Source: Verrucomicrobiota bacterium (GTDB taxonomy: Bacteria; Verrucomicrobiota; Verrucomicrobiia; Chthoniobacterales; UBA10450). From it: DNA of 32,461 nucleotides. Shown piece by piece: positions 15,907 to 23,937 of this stretch. The notes under the pieces were generated by a model. It was not told the DNA's origin. It saw nothing but the letters and a program-made list of their open reading frames with translations, and made no database searches. Positions within the stretch are counted from its first letter, which is position 1. Each line of letters opens with the position of its first letter. The stretch covers positions 1-32,461 of the forward strand of contig QHPX01000077.1 of assembly GCA_003219195.1 (NCBI GenBank), given 5' to 3'. A program made the position numbers and the translations under genes.

Positions 15907-16782
15907 ATGCGTCTGTTTCTGTGCGGCGATGTCATGACCGGTCGCGGCATCGATCAGGCATTGCCGCATTCGGTGGATCCGGTTTTGCACGAACCGTTCG
16001 TTTGTGATGCGCGTGAATATGTCGATCTTGCCGAGAAAGCCAACGGCCCGATCCTGCGACCGTTGAGCTTCGATTACATCTGGGGCGACGCCTTGCCAGA
16101 ACTGGAACGCTTCGGGACAGATCTCAGAATAATTAATCTGAAGACCCCCATGACGTCGACGGAGACCCACTGGCCTGACAAAGAAATTCATTATCGCATG
16201 CACCCGCTGAACATCGGCTGCCTTTCCACTGCCGGGATCAACGCATGCGCGTTGGCGAACAACCACGTGTTGGACTGGGGATATGAAGGATTGTCCGAGA
16301 CGCTGCGCACTTTGGATGCGGCGCACATTTGCCGCGCGGGCGCGGGGGAGGATGTCAAGGAGGCAGCAGCTTCCGCGGTTATCGACGTACCGGACAAAGG
16401 CCGCGCACTTCTCTTCTCATTTGGATCGACAGCCAGCGGTATTCCGCCGGGCTGGCGCGCCACTAGCGTTTCTCCGGGAGTAAATCTGCTGGACGATCTT
16501 TCGGAAGCAACCGCATCGCGAACCGCGAATCAGATGCGGCAATTTCAGCACTCGGGCGAAGTACTCATCGCGTCGATCCACTGGGGCGGCAATTGGGGCT
16601 ACGAAATTCGGCGTGAACAGATCGCGTTTGCCCATCGCTTGATCAGGGAAGGAATCGCAGTCATACATGGCCATTCCTCTCATCACGTTAAAGCGATCGA
16701 AGTGTTCGACGGTCGTCTCATCCTGTATGGCTGCGGGGATTTCCTCACCGATTACGAAGGAATCAGCGGCTATGAAATATGA
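15907..16782 (+). CDS. CapA/PgsA-type metallophosphatase-like protein, C-terminally truncated
   Basis: A 291-residue protein of the CapA (poly-gamma-glutamate capsule) family. Motifs in order are LFLCGDVMTGRGID, INLKTPMTS (usually INLE; the Glu is Lys here), ALANNHVLDWGYEGL, IHWGGNWGYE and IHGHSSHHVKAIE, then LILYGCGDFLTDYEGISGYE. The metal-binding His and Asp of the metallophosphatase fold are present. Family members normally continue some 60-80 residues past the last motif, but here a stop follows at once, 19 bases before the convergent gene's end. This looks like a 3' truncation, and with the E-to-K change it may not be functional. Confidence 0.8.
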   Translation: MRLFLCGDVMTGRGIDQALPHSVDPVLHEPFVCDAREYVDLAEKANGPILRPLSFDYIWGDALPELERFGTDLRIINLKTPMTSTETHWPDKEIHYRMHPLNIGCLSTAGINACALANNHVLDWGYEGLSETLRTLDAAHICRAGAGEDVKEAAASAVIDVPDKGRALLFSFGSTASGIPPGWRATSVSPGVNLLDDLSEATASRTANQMRQFQHSGEVLIASIHWGGNWGYEIRREQIAFAHRLIREGIAVIHGHSSHHVKAIEVFDGRLILYGCGDFLTDYEGISGYEI

Positions 16783-16801
16783 ATCAACTGGTCCGAGAGG
16801 T

Positions 16802-19471
16802 TCAGGCAAGTTTGGCTACGCTATCGTGCAAAGCGCTGGCGATCTGCTGGTGCGATTTTTCGCCGCGGCCCTTCCGCTTCAGCTCACGCGCATCCAGCGG
16901 CTTACCGAAAACCACACGAATCGCATGCGGCCGGGGGAAAAACTTGCCGGGCGGCAAAGCTTCGCGCGTGCCATGAACGAAAACGGGAATGACGGATGTC
17001 GGAAAATGTTCGAGCAACATCCCGATGCCCGGCTTGAACTCTTGCAGTTCGCCGCTGGCCGAGAGTCCGCCCTCGGGAAACCAAACGAGATTCTTCTTGC
17101 TCTTCAGGATAGTGGCGCCAAAGGCCAGACTTGAACGCGCAGCGCGCATGGGCTCGACCGGCAAGATTTTTCCCAGCCGGCTGAGGAAACGCATCACCGG
17201 GTTCGCGAAGGCGACGCCGGTCCAACCGGCCCAGTAGGTTTTGCGCAGCTGGCTCCAGTCGAGCAGCGCGGCGATCGCGAACGGATCGAGATAACTGACG
17301 TGGTTAGGCGTAAGCACCCATTGTCGATCTTGCGACAGATGCTCCAGACCTTTGGCGCGAACGCGAAAGAGCAGGCGCATCAGCATCCGATTCACGGCAT
17401 AGAGAAAACGCGCCGTCGCGGCGGCGAGCGGGCCGAGCGGCTTGAGCCAGCGTTTTTGTTTCTCGTCGAGGGCTTCGTCCGGCTTTGCCAGCGGATCGAT
17501 CGCTTCGCCTTCGCCACCCTCGGTCACTTCGCGCAGGAGATCGCGCACCGTCTCGATCCGGGCGATCGCTTCCTCGGTCAATTCCACTCCGCTCGATTCG
17601 GCGATTTCGAGAGTCAAATTCAGCCATTCGAGCGAGTCGATGCCTAGATCGAACTGCGGACTTGTATCCGGCGTCAGACGCTTGTCGCGATATCGCTTCG
17701 CGAGCAATTCCCACGCGGCTTGCGCGGCAGAATCTTCCAGCAGCGCGCGATCTTCGCCTGACATTTCATCGACATCCATCGGCCCGGCAGCGGCAGCTTT
17801 TTCGCCGCCTTCTTTCGTCTGTTCGTAGCGCTCAGCCAGCCGATGACGCTGGATTTTGCCAAGCCGCGTCCGCGGCAACGCATCGGGGGTGATCGCGTAA
17901 TCCGAAATACGCTGGTGACTCGGCAACCGCTTTGAAGCTGTTTCGACCGCCTTGCGGACAGTGTCCTTTGCATCGCTATCCGTCTTCTTCGGCACCACGA
18001 GCGCGACAAGCTTTCCTTTTTTCTCGAGCACGCCGATCTCGCGAATCGCGGATTCCTCGGCATACGCCGCTTCGACATCCTCCGTTTGGATCTTCTCGCC
18101 GCTCTCGGTCTTGATCAGCGTCGAGAGGCGCCCGAGGAGATGCAGATTACTATCGGCATCGAAATAACCCATGTCGCCGGTGCGAAACCATCCGTTCTCG
18201 GTGAAGACCTCGTTCGTCTTATCTGGAAGATTCCGATAGCCGCTGAAGACATTCGGCCCGCGCGCAAGAACTTCGCCGACCTCATGTCCGCTGATACGCT
18301 CTTCTTTTTCGAGCGCACCCGATTCAATCCGAATCTCCACTCCGGCAACCGGTTTTCCCGCGCTGTCTCGTCGCGACTCGTTAGGCAACTTCACCGCGAG
18401 CAGCGGCGAAGTCTCGGTGAGTCCGTAGCCGATGGCGACTTGCCAGCCGAGCGCTTCGAGTTTCGAAGCCAGCTCGGGGTCGAGCGCCGAGCCGCCGGAA
18501 GCGAGCAGCCGCAGGTTTTCGCCAAAACGTTTGTGCAGCGAGCGAAACAGCAACTTGCCGGCGCGGAAGCCGAGCCATCCGCCTAAGGCGGATAGCACAA
18601 ATCCACTTACGGCGAGAAAAACATTGAACAATCTGCGCGCGATCCAGCCGGATGATGCTACTCGTGCTTCAATGCCGGAATAGAGCGCGCTGTAGAGTCG
18701 CGGCACGCCCACAATCGCGGTCGCTTCACCCTCCCGCAAAGCCCGCAGCAATTGCTGCCCGCTCAGTGAAAATGGCAGAATCAATGGCAAACCCAGAGCG
18801 AGCGGGGCCAGCATGCCGATCACAAACGGATAGACATGATGCAAAGGCAGCGGGAGCAGCACACGATCACCGCCGGTGATGAGCTGCACTTCGGCAGCCG
18901 TATCGAGCTGCGAGACAATATTGCCGTGACTCAGCGGCACGCCTTTGGGCGGGCCGGTTGTTCCCGATGTGTAAAACAGCACTGCTTTATCGTCGCGGCT
19001 GACCGTCGGGAGCTTCGTCTCATCGCTCTCAAGGAATCGCTCCCAACTTTGTTCGTCGTCCTCGTCGGCATCGAGCAGGATGAGCTTTGGTTTTTCTTTG
19101 AGATCGAGTTTCTCGATCCGTTCCACCCGCTTTTTCGTCGTGATAATCGCGCGCGCATCACTGTCTCGCAGCGTATGAACCAAAGTTTTGTTGCCAAGCT
19201 GGACATCCAGCGGCACAGCCACCATACCCGCGCGAATGATTCCCAACGCGGCCGCAATCCATTGCGGGCTGTTTTCCGCAAAGAGCGCAACGGTATCGCC
19301 GCGTTTGAAATCATTCTTGGCGAGCCCGTTCCCGAAAGATCGCGCGCAATCCGCGAGTTTTTTAAAAGACCAACCATGTCGATCTTTCTTGCCGAAGAAG
19401 ACTAAAGCCGCCTTCTCGCCGTGCTCGCCTAACGAGTCCACGACCGACTGTAACGTTCGCACCGATCTCAT
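16802..19471 (-). CDS. Fused acyl ligase - acyl carrier - PlsC acyltransferase
   Basis: An 889-residue three-part protein. Residues 1-545 are an adenylate-forming ligase: P-loop YTSGTTGPPKG (167-177), GYGLTETSP (348-356), RTGD (430-433) and catalytic Lys K539 in RLGKIQR. Residues 580-650 are an acyl carrier domain with the phosphopantetheine Ser S613 in GIDSLEW. Residues 690-880 are a PlsC-type acyltransferase with NHVSYLD (H724, D729) and FPEGG (798-802). The layout is like E. coli Aas, but with a carrier domain between the two enzymes. It could activate a fatty acid, hold it on its own carrier and transfer it to a lysophospholipid. Possible membrane helices are at 284-300. Confidence 0.9.
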   Translation of the reverse strand: MRSVRTLQSVVDSLGEHGEKAALVFFGKKDRHGWSFKKLADCARSFGNGLAKNDFKRGDTVALFAENSPQWIAAALGIIRAGMVAVPLDVQLGNKTLVHTLRDSDARAIITTKKRVERIEKLDLKEKPKLILLDADEDDEQSWERFLESDETKLPTVSRDDKAVLFYTSGTTGPPKGVPLSHGNIVSQLDTAAEVQLITGGDRVLLPLPLHHVYPFVIGMLAPLALGLPLILPFSLSGQQLLRALREGEATAIVGVPRLYSALYSGIEARVASSGWIARRLFNVFLAVSGFVLSALGGWLGFRAGKLLFRSLHKRFGENLRLLASGGSALDPELASKLEALGWQVAIGYGLTETSPLLAVKLPNESRRDSAGKPVAGVEIRIESGALEKEERISGHEVGEVLARGPNVFSGYRNLPDKTNEVFTENGWFRTGDMGYFDADSNLHLLGRLSTLIKTESGEKIQTEDVEAAYAEESAIREIGVLEKKGKLVALVVPKKTDSDAKDTVRKAVETASKRLPSHQRISDYAITPDALPRTRLGKIQRHRLAERYEQTKEGGEKAAAAGPMDVDEMSGEDRALLEDSAAQAAWELLAKRYRDKRLTPDTSPQFDLGIDSLEWLNLTLEIAESSGVELTEEAIARIETVRDLLREVTEGGEGEAIDPLAKPDEALDEKQKRWLKPLGPLAAATARFLYAVNRMLMRLLFRVRAKGLEHLSQDRQWVLTPNHVSYLDPFAIAALLDWSQLRKTYWAGWTGVAFANPVMRFLSRLGKILPVEPMRAARSSLAFGATILKSKKNLVWFPEGGLSASGELQEFKPGIGMLLEHFPTSVIPVFVHGTREALPPGKFFPRPHAIRVVFGKPLDARELKRKGRGEKSHQQIASALHDSVAKLA

Positions 19472-19478
19472 TGCCTTG

Positions 19479-19529
19479 ACGCAGACAATCCTGTCTGCGT
19501 CCCAATATTCGCAGGCAGGTTTGCCCGCG
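19479..19529. repeat. Palindromic repeat, family B, upstream of osmC
   Basis: A perfect 9-bp stem ACGCAGACA/TGTCTGCGT with a 4-base loop (19479-19500), then GCAGGCAGGTTTGCCCGC (19511-19528). A second copy lies just after osmC at 19997-20029. It occupies the divergent gap between the ligase and osmC, so any promoters for both genes must share this region. Confidence 0.7.
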
Positions 19530-19566
19530 TCACGACCGATCCGACGGTGAGCGGCGATCTAAGAGC

Positions 19567-19992
19567 ATGAATCGAAAAGCGTCCGCTGTCTGGCAGGGTG
19601 GCCTCAAAGATGGCCGCGGTACCGTTTCCACCGAAAGCGGCGTGCTTTCCAACGCCGCGTATTCTTTCAGCACGCGCTTCGAGAACGAAAAGGGCACTAA
19701 CCCTGAAGAACTTGTTGGCGCTGCGCACGCGGGCTGTTTCTCGATGGCGCTCTCCGCGCAGCTTGGTGAGGTCGGCCTCAAGCCCGAGCGCATTGAGACC
19801 GCCGCCACTGTCACACTGGAAAAGGCGGGCGACGGTTTCGCCGTGACCGCTGTGCATCTCGATGTGAATGCGAAGGTTCCCGACACCGACGATGACAAAT
19901 TCCAAGCCGCCGCCAAAAAAGCAAAAGAGGGCTGCCCGATTTCGAAGCTGCTCAACACCAAAATTACCATGCGGGCGCGGCTGACCGCGTGA
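19567..19992 (+). CDS. OsmC-family peroxiredoxin
   Basis: A 141-residue protein of the OsmC/Ohr family that reduces organic hydroperoxides. The two redox Cys are C57 in GAAHAGCFSMALS and C123 in EGCPISKLL, with the typical spacing of about 65 residues. The Arg/Glu-rich N-terminal strands (AVWQGGLKDGRGTV) suit the OsmC subgroup rather than Ohr. It is full length with no signal peptide. Family B palindromes flank the gene on both sides. Transcription may continue into the THEP1 gene 55 bases on. Confidence 0.92.
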   Translation: MNRKASAVWQGGLKDGRGTVSTESGVLSNAAYSFSTRFENEKGTNPEELVGAAHAGCFSMALSAQLGEVGLKPERIETAATVTLEKAGDGFAVTAVHLDVNAKVPDTDDDKFQAAAKKAKEGCPISKLLNTKITMRARLTA

Positions 19993-19996
19993 TGTG

Positions 19997-20029
19997 ACGC
20001 AGGCAATCGTGCCTGCGACTTTGCCCGCA
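19997..20029. repeat. Palindromic repeat, family B, downstream of osmC
   Basis: Stem CGCAGGCA/TGCCTGCG with loop ATCG (19998-20017), followed by TTTGCCCGC, the same tail as the copy upstream of osmC. It lies between the osmC stop and the likely THEP1 start. An upstream GTG at 19994 would translate it, which argues for the later start. Confidence 0.7.
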
Positions 20030-20047
20030 CTGTCAGAGGCGCACGTT

Positions 20048-20575
20048 GTGACCGAGAAGGTTATGCTCACCGGCCGTCCCGGTTGCGGCAAGACGACGCT
20101 GATCAAGCGTGTCGTAAATAATCTGCCGCAACGCGCCGGTGGTTTTTACACCGAGGAGATCCGCGACCGTGGCACACGCATCGGATTCAAGATCGTGACG
20201 CTCGATGGTGATGAGGTCGTATTCGCCCATGTCGCTCTCAAAACGTCTGAGCGCGTTGGAAAATACAGGCTAGATCGTTCCGCGCTCGAAGCGGTTGGCG
20301 TCAAAGCCATCCGCGAAGCGGTGCAGGCGCAGCGGCTTGTCGTGATCGATGAAATCGGTCCGATGGAAATCCGTTCAGCGATTTTTCGGGACGCAGTAAA
20401 CAAGGCGCTCGACAGCGAAGTTCCGGTGCTCGCGACAATCTTCGGGCGATCCCTGCCGTTTACCGACGCGATCAAGTCGCGTCCTGATGTGACACTAATC
20501 GAGGTTCGTCCGGACAATCGCGAGCGACTCGTCTCGAAACTGTCGGGCAGGATTCAAGCGCTGAATCCAGGCTGA
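20048..20575 (+). CDS. THEP1-type nucleoside triphosphatase
   Basis: A 175-residue P-loop NTPase. Walker A is TGRPGCGKTT (8-17) and Walker B is RLVVIDEIGPME, the family's hallmark. GGFYTEEIRDRGTRIGFKIVTLDG is the conserved segment after the first helix. Members hydrolyse ATP/GTP in vitro with unclear physiological role. I chose GTG 20048: it has GAGG 8 bases upstream and puts the Walker A at the normal distance from the start. GTG 19994 would add a translated palindromic repeat. It converges on the gene ending at 20598. Confidence 0.88.
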   Translation: MTEKVMLTGRPGCGKTTLIKRVVNNLPQRAGGFYTEEIRDRGTRIGFKIVTLDGDEVVFAHVALKTSERVGKYRLDRSALEAVGVKAIREAVQAQRLVVIDEIGPMEIRSAIFRDAVNKALDSEVPVLATIFGRSLPFTDAIKSRPDVTLIEVRPDNRERLVSKLSGRIQALNPG

Positions 20576-20597
20576 TGAAGCAATTCGCGGCAGCTCT

Positions 20598-20975
20598 TCA
20601 GCATGTCGTGTGGAACAGTCCGCCCACCGACTCTGTTTCTGCGAGCCGGTTGTAAAGTTGCGCCGCCTCAGCCGTAGGCAACACGTGCGCCTCGATCTGC
20701 CTCTTTTTCAAGAACTCCAGGGTTTCGGGTGGAACTTTGAGGCATTCCTTCATTCCGCGCGAGAGCACGATGATTTTAGCGCCGTGATCGAGCAGTTCCT
20801 GCACGTCAGCTTGCTGAATGCCGGGCACATGATTGGTGCCTGTCTCCCGCCAGTTCCATTCACGCGATCCTCCGGGAAAAAGCTTTGCATCCTTGTACGG
20901 CTCGGCTCTTCCCTCGACCTCGAGTCGGCCCCAAGAAACATGGTTGATCCGAGGCGAACGATTTTTCTCCGTCAC
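20598..20975 (-). CDS. Mth938-like domain protein
   Basis: A protein of about 125 residues with the Mth938/NDUFAF3-like fold: INHVSWGRLEVEGR, YKDAKLFPGGSREWNWRETGTNHVPGIQ, DVQELLDHGAKIIVLSRGM and a C-terminal VGGLFHTTC. Bacterial members are uncharacterised; the eukaryotic relative assists respiratory complex I assembly. GTG 20975 is the only start that retains the conserved N-terminal strand. Its 5' end overlaps that of the divergent MBL gene by about 30 bases if that gene starts at TTG 20944. Confidence 0.8.
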   Translation of the reverse strand: MTEKNRSPRINHVSWGRLEVEGRAEPYKDAKLFPGGSREWNWRETGTNHVPGIQQADVQELLDHGAKIIVLSRGMKECLKVPPETLEFLKKRQIEAHVLPTAEAAQLYNRLAETESVGGLFHTTC

Positions 20976-21699
20976 AACGAAGCTCACGTTTCTCGGCACG
21001 CGTGGGGAAATCGAAGCGCGGACGCGGCGGCATCGCATGCACAGCTCGCTGCTCGTGTCGTATCGCGGCGCCGACGTGATGATTGATTGCGGCCTTGATT
21101 GGCTGGGAAAATTTGAGCGGCTGCACGCCAACGCGATCGTGCTCACGCACGCGCATCCGGATCACGCCTGGGGCTTGAAAAGCGGCGCGGCTTGTCCGGT
21201 GCACGCGCCGGCGAAGACGTGGCGAACGTTGAAAAATTGCCACATCCAAGATCGACATGTGATCAAGGAGCGCGCCCCTACCAAGATTTGCGGTATCACG
21301 TTCGAGGCTTTCCCGGTTGAACACTCAATCTTGGCTCCGGCCGTCGGATACCGCGTGAGCGCAGGCCGCGTCTGCATTTTTTACGGGCCGGATCTCCTTT
21401 TCATCCATGACCGCAAGGCGGCGTTGAAAGAGGTGCAGGTTTACATCGGCGATGGCGCGACGCTCACGCGCTCGTTCGTTCGCAAGCGAAGCGCAAAGCT
21501 CATCGGGCATGCGAGCGTCCGCACGCAAATCGGCTGGTGCGCGAAAGAAAGCGTTCCACAAGCCGTCGTCACTCATTGCGGGTCGGAAATCGTCACCGGC
21601 GATGAGCACAAGTTGGAAGGAAAACTGCGCGGTATGGCCGCCGAGCGCGGCATCATAGCATTCATTGCCCACGACCGGATGGAGCTGACTTTACGCTAA
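20944..21699 (+). CDS. MBL-fold metallo-hydrolase
   Basis: About 250 residues of metallo-beta-lactamase fold. The opening strand KLTFLGTRGEIEART is followed by HSSLLVSYRGADVMIDCG and the zinc motif THAHPDHAWGL (HxHxDH). FEAFPVEHS, CIFYGPDL and THCGSE provide later metal-site residues. Closest in style to RNase Z/PhnP-like hydrolases; substrate unknown. No good ATG precedes the first strand, so TTG 20944 is the best available start. The next residues suggest translation might begin even closer to KLTFLG. The N-terminus is therefore uncertain. Confidence 0.85.
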   Translation: MIRGERFFSVTTKLTFLGTRGEIEARTRRHRMHSSLLVSYRGADVMIDCGLDWLGKFERLHANAIVLTHAHPDHAWGLKSGAACPVHAPAKTWRTLKNCHIQDRHVIKERAPTKICGITFEAFPVEHSILAPAVGYRVSAGRVCIFYGPDLLFIHDRKAALKEVQVYIGDGATLTRSFVRKRSAKLIGHASVRTQIGWCAKESVPQAVVTHCGSEIVTGDEHKLEGKLRGMAAERGIIAFIAHDRMELTLR

Positions 21700-21752
21700 T
21701 AAGATCATACGAAAAAGACGGCTGGATCAGAACGCCGCGGCGAAATGTTTGT

Positions 21753-22304
21753 ATGAACTCATTTCCAACTTGGTTAATCGCGCTGACATCGTTGTTGGTC
21801 ACGTCCGCTACGGCGCAGACGCCGGTGCCGGAAGAAAAATCGCCGGCTCCGTTAAAAGCCGTCGCCGAGCTTCATCCCACCGCGGGCAACAAAGTGAGCG
21901 GAACTGTCACCTTCACTGAAGTCGCCGACGGAGTCCAGGTTCAGGCGGATATCACCGGCCTGACTCCTGGCAAGCATGGTTTTCACGTTCATGAATTCGG
22001 CGATTGCAGCGCGAGCGATGCCGCCTCTGCCGGTGCTCATTTCAATCCAACCAACCAACCCCACGCCGGACCTGACGCGCAAGCACGTCACGTGGGCGAC
22101 ATGGGCAATATTGAAGCGGATGCTTCGGGTGCGGGAAAAGTGAATTACCTCGATCATAATATCTCGCTGGCCAATGACCAACGCTCGGTCGTCGGCCGCT
22201 CAGTCGTTGTTCACGCCAAGGCCGACGATCTCAAAACGCAACCGGCCGGCGACTCTGGAGCGCGCGTTGCCTGCGGCGTGATTAGCCGCGCAAAAAGTCA
22301 ATAG
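21753..22304 (+). CDS. sodC: Cu/Zn superoxide dismutase, exported
   Basis: A 183-residue protein with an N-terminal signal peptide, likely cut after TSATA (residue 21), so it acts outside the cytoplasm on superoxide. Copper ligands are H78 and H80 (HGFHVHE), H96 and H154 (VVVHAKADD). Zinc ligands are H96, H104, H113 and D116 (RHVGDMGN). C85 and C174 form the conserved disulfide, and R171 is the active-site Arg in GARVACGVI. All required residues are present. It converges on the glycosyltransferase gene. Confidence 0.96.
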   Translation: MNSFPTWLIALTSLLVTSATAQTPVPEEKSPAPLKAVAELHPTAGNKVSGTVTFTEVADGVQVQADITGLTPGKHGFHVHEFGDCSASDAASAGAHFNPTNQPHAGPDAQARHVGDMGNIEADASGAGKVNYLDHNISLANDQRSVVGRSVVVHAKADDLKTQPAGDSGARVACGVISRAKSQ

Positions 22305-22341
22305 CGCGCAGCTGTCCGATTAAAACGTAACAGCGTCCGAT

Positions 22342-23562
22342 TCATTCTCGCAGACGGAAATTTTTGTCGAAGGCACCGAAAAGGTCGAGATACTGCTCGA
22401 CGTATCGGGTGAGCAGAAATTTCTCACGCACTGTTTCGCGACCTTTCCTTCCAATTTCTTCGCGCAATTTTTTGTCCTTGAGCAGCCACACAATGCACTC
22501 GCCCGCTTCCTCAACTGATGAAACGAGAAAGCCATTCACGCCGTCTTCGATCTGATACCGGATGCCGCCAACATTCCCGCCGATCACCGGCGTGCCTTTC
22601 CACATCGCTTCGGCGACCGTGAGACCGAATCCTTCGCGCAACGATTTTTGCAAAACGACCGCGGCGCGCGTTTGCAACGCATTCACCAACGCCGTGTCAT
22701 CGCCCTTGGTCAGAATCAGGATCCGTTCCTCTTGACAGGCGCGCAACGATTCGAAAATCTGACTGCCTTCGGGGTCGTCGGTCGCGAAGTTACCGAGCAA
22801 GACGAGCGTGGCCTCGACCTCTTTGCGGGCGAGCTTGAACGCTTTGACTACTCCTTCCGGGTCTTTCCACGGGTCGAAGCGCGAAATCTGCACGACCAAC
22901 GGCAGGTCGGTCGGAATTTTGTAATGCGCCAGCCGCTCATCGATCTCCTTATCGCTCAATTGGCGATTCTTAATATTGAACGGATTAATCGCAGGCATGA
23001 ACACGCGCTGCGGCGGCTTCATCTCCTGCTTGTATTCCGGACAACTTAGAATCGCCGCGTCGTACTTGTCGATCCAACGCCGCAGATATTTCCACATCTC
23101 GGCCTCGGGCCGTGAAAGATCGATGTGGCAGCGCCAAATCCACGGGCATTTTTTCTCGTAATGCTCGACCAACGGCAGCGGCTGCGGATCGTGCACAATT
23201 ACAAAGTCGTGCTCAAGAAAATTCCGCACGCTGTTTTCGTAAATGACCTGCTCGAAGATTTCCTTTTTGATGCCGGAGAGATCGATCTCGCCGCCCTGGA
23301 GCGCATTGTGCATTTTCTTCGTGATCGAGAAGAAATCGGCCGTGCCCTGAATCACACGCCACTCGGTGCGAAGACCGAGACTATTCATGAGCAGGGTGAG
23401 CGAGGAAATCATCTCGGCCACGCCGCCGCCGTAATAGGTGGAGTTGAAATTCGCCACCCGCAGCCCTTTGAACTTCCGCGCCTTGTCGCGGATACGCTCA
23501 ACCTGTTCGCGCCCGACGAGCGGCTCGTAATCTTCAATCTGCGTGAGTCGATATTGCGCCAT
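22342..23562 (-). CDS. GT4-family glycosyltransferase, TreT-like (trehalose synthase)
   Basis: A 406-residue GT-B glycosyltransferase. The N-terminal domain has ANFNSTYYGGGVAEMISSL and HDPQPLPLVEHY. The C-terminal domain has QISRFDPWKDPEGVV, with the R and K that bind the nucleotide diphosphate, and EGFGLTVAEAMWKGTPVIGG with the retaining EX7E pair (E310, E318). The GGGVAEM motif and overall length match trehalose glycosyltransferring synthases (TreT), which join NDP-glucose and glucose. Other GT4 functions are possible. Intact. Confidence 0.85.
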   Translation of the reverse strand: MAQYRLTQIEDYEPLVGREQVERIRDKARKFKGLRVANFNSTYYGGGVAEMISSLTLLMNSLGLRTEWRVIQGTADFFSITKKMHNALQGGEIDLSGIKKEIFEQVIYENSVRNFLEHDFVIVHDPQPLPLVEHYEKKCPWIWRCHIDLSRPEAEMWKYLRRWIDKYDAAILSCPEYKQEMKPPQRVFMPAINPFNIKNRQLSDKEIDERLAHYKIPTDLPLVVQISRFDPWKDPEGVVKAFKLARKEVEATLVLLGNFATDDPEGSQIFESLRACQEERILILTKGDDTALVNALQTRAAVVLQKSLREGFGLTVAEAMWKGTPVIGGNVGGIRYQIEDGVNGFLVSSVEEAGECIVWLLKDKKLREEIGRKGRETVREKFLLTRYVEQYLDLFGAFDKNFRLRE

Positions 23563-23653
23563 TTCTTAATTGATTCGTTTGCCCTGAGGAACACGCTCGC
23601 CAGCTCTACGAGCCGCGATTAATTTCTCGAAGGAATGCCTCCATTTGTTGTCG

Positions 23654-23914
23654 ATGCAAAAGCCAAAGGTAGATGACAAACTCAACCTTCTGACCGACTT
23701 CGGCGAGACGGAAGCGATCTGCGCCGAAGTGCTCGACGATCCCACAGCCGAGGGCGGCACATTGCTCAAAGTGATGGCGCGAGGACCGTTCCAAGAAGGC
23801 CAACAATGCTGGATCGTCAGTCGCGACGGATCGAAAATCGGCGCCACCGTCGAGAGCGTCTTCAAGCAAACCATCGACAGCGAGGTCACCCTTTCAACCG
23901 TGCTCCCTGCCTAG
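23654..23914 (+). CDS. Small uncharacterised protein
   Basis: An 86-residue soluble protein that I do not recognise. It looks beta-rich and acidic: DDKLNLLTDFGETEAICAEV, GGTLLKVMARGPFQEGQQCWIVS and GSKIGATVESVFKQTID. The complementary strand also has an open frame, but this one has the more natural composition. It is divergent from the glycosyltransferase and 23 bases before the next gene, with which it may be co-transcribed. The start is ATG 23654. Confidence 0.55.
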   Translation: MQKPKVDDKLNLLTDFGETEAICAEVLDDPTAEGGTLLKVMARGPFQEGQQCWIVSRDGSKIGATVESVFKQTIDSEVTLSTVLPA

Positions 23915-23937
23915 GCAAATCGCCACAAGAATGCTTC

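Noticed and set aside
18836-19405. Long plus-strand open frame opposite the acyl ligase
   Set aside because: The ligase frame on the other strand has full conserved motifs; this is its shadow.
23566-23889. Minus-strand frame opposite the small protein at 23654
   Set aside because: Ser/Leu-rich composition and no natural start context; the plus-strand frame looks more protein-like.
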